A stretch of 64,000 nt of DNA from Pseudomonas sp. GL-B-19. GTDB taxonomy: Bacteria; Pseudomonadota; Gammaproteobacteria; Pseudomonadales; Pseudomonadaceae. Location of the stretch: positions 122,038 to 186,037 of the forward strand of contig NZ_JAHBDK010000097.1 in the NCBI RefSeq assembly GCF_019956415.1. Reading direction: 5' to 3'. Positions 60,877 to 64,000 of the stretch are shown in pieces (within the stretch, counting starts at the first letter, position 1; the number at the start of each line of letters is the position of its first letter). A model generated the notes under the pieces. It had not been told where the DNA came from. It ran no database searches and saw nothing but the letters and a program-made list of their open reading frames with translations. The position numbers and the translations under genes are program-made.

Positions 60877-62316
60877 ATGGCCATTGATGCTTGGCTCCCA
60901 GTTGGATACAAATTGCCGGATGGCGCGAAGGCGCGTATAGCAGTGTCCGAGGGCACAAACTGGCAGATTCTAGAAACCCAAGGGAATGGGCGAGTGTTGG
61001 TCGCGCAAGACGAACTTGCCCTTCGTTGGATAGACGCTGGATTGATGGAGGCAGGACTCTTCCGCTCATTCGACTTCGGGAGTCAGCGCCTTTGGGCGAT
61101 TTCTTGTGGACCAAACCAGGTTCTTTGCCTGGTTACAGATGGGCACTCTCCTGATACAAAGGTCGATGCTCTGTCGTTTGCCTTGGCTCTGAAAGCAACG
61201 CGTGACATCGATCCAGAGTCACCATTGCAAGACTCGTTGTACGTAGAGAAGATCAGCCGTCTTCTACCAACCTACAGTATAAGTTCCAAAACTGACGATG
61301 ATGTCGTGCTCGGTTACTGGCTCACAGGCGGTGCCAACGTCTCCGCAAAGTCATTTCGTAGACTTCACCAAACAATGAGTTGGCTTGGGGCGAGTCACCT
61401 TAAGGACGTGGTCCAATCCGCAGGATTTGAAGTCGATGCGGTAATTTCGGCTAAAAGAGCTTGCGTTTCGACCTCGCGACCAAACACCGTGCCAACATCG
61501 CGTGCGGACCAAAACGACTCTAATGCTGATGAGAAACCTGCGGCCACAGTCTTTGAATTGGCAGGGCGTCCTGATCTCGCTGTTTTCTTCAATGAGCACA
61601 TTGTCGACATCGTCCAGAACCGTGACCGCTACAAGGCTTTGGGTATTGACTTCCCGTCGGCTGTTGTTTTGCAGGGTCCCCCGGGATGCGGCAAGACTTT
61701 TGCCGTTGACCAACTCATTGACTTTCTAGGTTGGCCGAGCTTCCAAATTGATGCGTCGAGTGTCGCGAGTCCTTACATTCATGAGACCAGTAAGAAGGTG
61801 GCGGAGATTTTCGATAAAGCGATGCAGAATGCTCCGTCGGTCCTCGTGATAGATGAGATGGAGGCATTTCTCGCTGATCGAGAGATGGGTTCCGGACACC
61901 ATCGTGTCGAGGAGGTCGCGGAATTTTTGCGCCGCATCCCAGAGGCAGCAAGGAACGAAGTGCTAATTGTCGGGATGACAAACCGAATCGATATGATTGA
62001 TCCAGCCATTTTACGAAGAGGGCGATTCGATCACGTTGTCAACGTTGACTTTGCCAGCGAGGTCGAAGTTCTGTCGTTGCTAGAGAAACTCCTGTTGACC
62101 TTGCCGAAGGAGGAGGATATTGATCCGAAATTCTTTGTTAGGGCGTTGGCCGGAAGACCCTTGTCAGATGTGGCGTTTGTTGTGCGCGAGGGAGCCAGGC
62201 TTGCGGCGCGTTCTGGGAAGGACAAGCTAGACCAAGCTAGTCTTGTGTCCGCGATGTATGCGTCACCCGCCAGGGAGCGTGACGGTAGCGTGCGCCGTCG
62301 GATAGGTTTTGTGTGA
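60877..62316 (+). CDS. AAA+ ATPase (classic AAA type), third gene of module C
   Basis: A 479-residue protein. The N-terminal 230 residues are an unassigned domain. The AAA domain has Walker A QGPPGCGKTFAVDQL (Lys273), pore-loop-like SSVASPYIHETSKKV, Walker B SVLVIDEMEAF (Asp326, Glu327), sensor-1 IVGMTNRIDMI and arginine fingers in LRRGRFDHVV (380-387), followed by the helical lid. It resembles FtsH/Cdc48-type unfoldase rings without a protease domain. It lies between the Hsp70-like gene (3 bases before) and the membrane-anchored gene (9 bases after), so a chaperone-unfoldase relay is likely, by inference. Confidence 0.87.
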   Translation: MAIDAWLPVGYKLPDGAKARIAVSEGTNWQILETQGNGRVLVAQDELALRWIDAGLMEAGLFRSFDFGSQRLWAISCGPNQVLCLVTDGHSPDTKVDALSFALALKATRDIDPESPLQDSLYVEKISRLLPTYSISSKTDDDVVLGYWLTGGANVSAKSFRRLHQTMSWLGASHLKDVVQSAGFEVDAVISAKRACVSTSRPNTVPTSRADQNDSNADEKPAATVFELAGRPDLAVFFNEHIVDIVQNRDRYKALGIDFPSAVVLQGPPGCGKTFAVDQLIDFLGWPSFQIDASSVASPYIHETSKKVAEIFDKAMQNAPSVLVIDEMEAFLADREMGSGHHRVEEVAEFLRRIPEAARNEVLIVGMTNRIDMIDPAILRRGRFDHVVNVDFASEVEVLSLLEKLLLTLPKEEDIDPKFFVRALAGRPLSDVAFVVREGARLAARSGKDKLDQASLVSAMYASPARERDGSVRRRIGFV

Positions 62317-62325
62317 GAGAAGTTC

Positions 62326-64000
62326 GTGGAATCTGAAAACGATCATAAAAAGCAAGAAGAGAGAAACGGCTTTGCAGGCCTATCCTCGATGATTTCAGAT
62401 GTTGAGGCTGAAGTCGCCAGTTCCCTGAAACAGGCGAATACTGTGTCTTTGCCCCGTTCTCAGGGATCAGCGCAGACAGGCGGCCAGCTTCCAGAGAGTC
62501 AGAGTCAGCCTCAACCGAAGCCGCAAATCCATCGACCAGCCGCGCAACCGCCGGGTGGCTTATCTATTGGCACAATGCTGTTTGGGCTTGCCGCGGTCAT
62601 CGGTGTTATCTGGTTTGCGTCTCAATCGGTCAACCACAGGTCCACTGATCCGGCGTATTCTTCTGGACTCTCCTCTTCGTCTGTGACCCCGGCTCCGGCC
62701 TCGCAGTCGCCGTCCACGCAGCTTCAAATACCGCCTAGTCCGACAGGGCAGCCTCAAGTATCTAGTCGATTGAACGAGGATAAGCCTTTGGTCGGGAGGA
62801 ATAATGTGCTTACGACAGCACAGATCCGGTACTGCTTGGCGGAGAAGATCCGACTGGACGCAGCGGAGGCGGGGGTTAACAACTACATCGACTCTGAGGT
62901 TGAGCGGTTCAACGGATATGTAACTGATTACAACGCTCGTTGCGGTGAATTCCGCTACCGACATGGTGCGTTCGAAGATGCGCAAAGAGATGTTGAGCTA
63001 TACCGTGCTCAACTTCAGACAGAAGGTAGCCGCAGGTTCGTACGAAGTCCTGCCGCAGGAACGTCAACGCATACTGCTTCTAGCCTAGTACCAGATCCAA
63101 CGGTTCAAGCGATTCAGCGTCGCTTGAACGAGCTCGGCTATCACGTTGGAACTGCCAGTGGCCTGCCTGGAGACAAAACACAAGCGGCGATACAGGCTTT
63201 TCAGCGAAATAGTGGTCTTGCTGCAGATGGTATTGCGAGCGCGGCGTTACTTCGACAGCTTGAGGTTGCTGCACAGCAGACGGGAAAGCAAAAATCGAAT
63301 CCTAATTCGAAGCAAACTTCCTTATCTAGTACCTCTCAATCTCGCGCGCCAGCCAATGCTTGGGTGAACGGATCGACGTGGATCTGCAATTCCGGGTATC
63401 AAAAGATCGGTGACAGGTGTGAGGCATTCAAGGTACCAGCCAATGCTTGGGTGAACGGATCGACGTGGATCTGCAATTTCGGGTATCGAAAGGTCGGTGA
63501 CAAGTGTGAGGCATTCAAGGTACCAGCCAATGCTTGGGTGAACGGATCGACGTGGATCTGCAATTCCGGGTATCGAAAGGTCGGTGACAAGTGTGAGGCA
63601 TTCAAGGTACCAGCCAATGCTTGGGTGAACGGATCGACGTGGATCTGCAATTCCGGGTATCAAAAGATCGGTGACAGGTGTGAGGCATTCAAGGTACCAG
63701 CCAATGCTTGGGTGAACGGATCGACGTGGATCTGCAATTCCGGGTATCGAAAGATCGGTGACAGGTGTGAGGCATTCAAGGTACCGGACAATGCTTGGGT
63801 GAACGGACCGACGTGGATCTGCAATTCCGGGTATCGAAAGGTCGGTGACAAGTGTGAGGCATTCAAGGTACCAGCCAATGCTTGGGTGAACGGATCGACG
63901 TGGATCTGCAATTCCGGGTATCAAAAGATCGGTGACAGGTGTGAGGCATTCAAGGTACCAGCCAATGCTTGGGTGAACGGATCGACGTGGATCTGCAATT
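62326..64000 (+). CDS. Membrane-anchored peptidoglycan-binding protein with C-terminal Cys/Trp tandem repeats, 3' end outside window
   Basis: The frame is open from the GTG at 62326 to the window end (558 codons seen). Layout: a charged, Gln/Pro-rich cytosolic N-terminus (1-78); one membrane helix, GLSIGTMLFGLAAVIGVIWF (78-97); a Ser/Pro-rich linker; a domain with paired cysteines (AQIRYCLAEKIRLDAAEAGV, DYNARCGEFRYRHGAFEDAQ; about 163-232); a PG_binding_1 domain (PTVQAIQRRLNELGYHVGTA to GIASAALLRQLE, about 258-312); then 29-residue repeats from residue 342. The topology is N-in, C-out. It probably connects the cytosolic Hsp70-AAA pair to the cell wall or presents the repeats outside. It starts 9 bases after the AAA+ stop. 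Confidence 0.82.
   Translation, partial: MESENDHKKQEERNGFAGLSSMISDVEAEVASSLKQANTVSLPRSQGSAQTGGQLPESQSQPQPKPQIHRPAAQPPGGLSIGTMLFGLAAVIGVIWFASQSVNHRSTDPAYSSGLSSSSVTPAPASQSPSTQLQIPPSPTGQPQVSSRLNEDKPLVGRNNVLTTAQIRYCLAEKIRLDAAEAGVNNYIDSEVERFNGYVTDYNARCGEFRYRHGAFEDAQRDVELYRAQLQTEGSRRFVRSPAAGTSTHTASSLVPDPTVQAIQRRLNELGYHVGTASGLPGDKTQAAIQAFQRNSGLAADGIASAALLRQLEVAAQQTGKQKSNPNSKQTSLSSTSQSRAPANAWVNGSTWICNSGYQKIGDRCEAFKVPANAWVNGSTWICNFGYRKVGDKCEAFKVPANAWVNGSTWICNSGYRKVGDKCEAFKVPANAWVNGSTWICNSGYQKIGDRCEAFKVPANAWVNGSTWICNSGYRKIGDRCEAFKVPDNAWVNGPTWICNSGYRKVGDKCEAFKVPANAWVNGSTWICNSGYQKIGDRCEAFKVPANAWVNGSTWICN
63349..64000 (+). repeat. 87-bp coding tandem repeats (at least 7.5 copies)
   Basis: Repeat units start at 63349, 63436, 63523, 63610, 63697, 63784, 63871 and 63958, exactly 87 bases apart, and continue beyond the window. 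Each encodes 29 residues with the pattern PANAWVNGSTWICNSGY then QKIGDRCEAFKV, containing two Cys and two Trp. Copies differ at a few positions (Gln/Arg, Lys-Ile/Lys-Val, Arg/Lys, Ser/Phe; the sixth reads PDNAWVNGPTW). Near-identity at the DNA level implies recent amplification. Confidence 0.95.

Noticed and set aside
63322..63924. Repetitive 200-residue open frame on the minus strand across the repeat array
   Set aside because: It is the antisense shadow of the plus-strand Cys/Trp repeats; the plus strand has domains, a membrane helix and operon context.
63349..64000. Regular 87-bp repeats that could be taken for a CRISPR array
   Set aside because: The units are contiguous with no variable spacers, are in frame and code for a 29-residue protein repeat.
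35284..64000. Prophage or integrative conjugative element
   Set aside because: No integrase, capsid, tail, conjugation or replication gene and no attachment repeat was seen; only IS relics support mobility.

Overview
The window looks like a chromosomal segment of a Pseudomonas (fluorescens/putida-like): moderately high GC, Pseudomonas-style catabolic clusters each paired with a LysR regulator, and Pseudomonas-type insertion-sequence debris. No rRNA, tRNA, CRISPR array or phage structural gene was seen. All assignments come from reading translations and motifs by eye; no database search was run.

Bases 1-35,300 are mainly metabolic cargo. Left to right: an NmrA-like protein cut by the window edge, a LysR regulator divergent from a pirin, a WrbA quinone reductase and a patatin-like lipase (1-4.7 kb); an M20 amidohydrolase / periplasmic binding protein / Fe(II)-2OG dioxygenase operon with a divergent LysR gene (4.9-8.9 kb); a small AbrB/MazE-like protein and a class V aminotransferase (9.6-11.3 kb); a broken IS1182-type transposase; a leftward operon of a truncated epoxide-hydrolase-like gene, an acyl-CoA ligase, an MFS carrier and a YeiH-type protein closed by a clear terminator (12.4-17.1 kb); a leuCD-type hydro-lyase pair, a TauE-type permease and a broken RraA-like gene; then a well-supported D-tartrate utilisation unit (LysR, TarD-type D-tartrate dehydratase, DctA-type carrier, PA4872-type oxaloacetate decarboxylase; 21.5-26 kb). 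It continues with an MHS-family carrier, a ModA-like binding protein and LysR; a flavin monooxygenase with a good sigma-54 promoter divergent from an AcoR-type activator; two small proteins; and a LysE exporter.

From about 35.8 kb the character changes to an accessory island bounded and interrupted by transposon relics. It carries three multi-gene modules: (A) 36.7-46.5 kb, a tight operon of an alpha/beta-hydrolase-CHAT protease fusion, an AAA+ ATPase, a trypsin-like-protease-NACHT fusion and a metallo-beta-lactamase-fold lipoprotein, facing a convergent patatin-like phospholipase lipoprotein; (B) 53.4-57.6 kb, a two-gene unit of an unrecognised 547-residue protein and an 845-residue protein with two phospholipase-D-type motif pairs, lying between two IS21-like terminal sequences; (C) 58.0-64 kb, a four-gene operon of a small GrpE-like protein, an 830-residue divergent Hsp70, an AAA+ ATPase and a membrane-anchored protein with a peptidoglycan-binding domain and at least seven and a half 29-residue Cys/Trp repeats that run off the window. 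A DyP-type peroxidase with a small upstream partner and an intact IS3-type element lie between A and B.

The strongest candidates for an undescribed system are C (chaperone plus unfoldase plus cell-wall anchor) and A (two proteases plus two NTPases plus envelope lipoproteins). A defence, conflict or envelope-stress role is inferred from architecture and neighbourhood, not shown. Several genes are visibly broken (IS1182 and IS5 transposases, an rraA-like gene, an epoxide hydrolase, a LysR gene, a histidine phosphatase), so both the metabolic part and the island have been rearranged.
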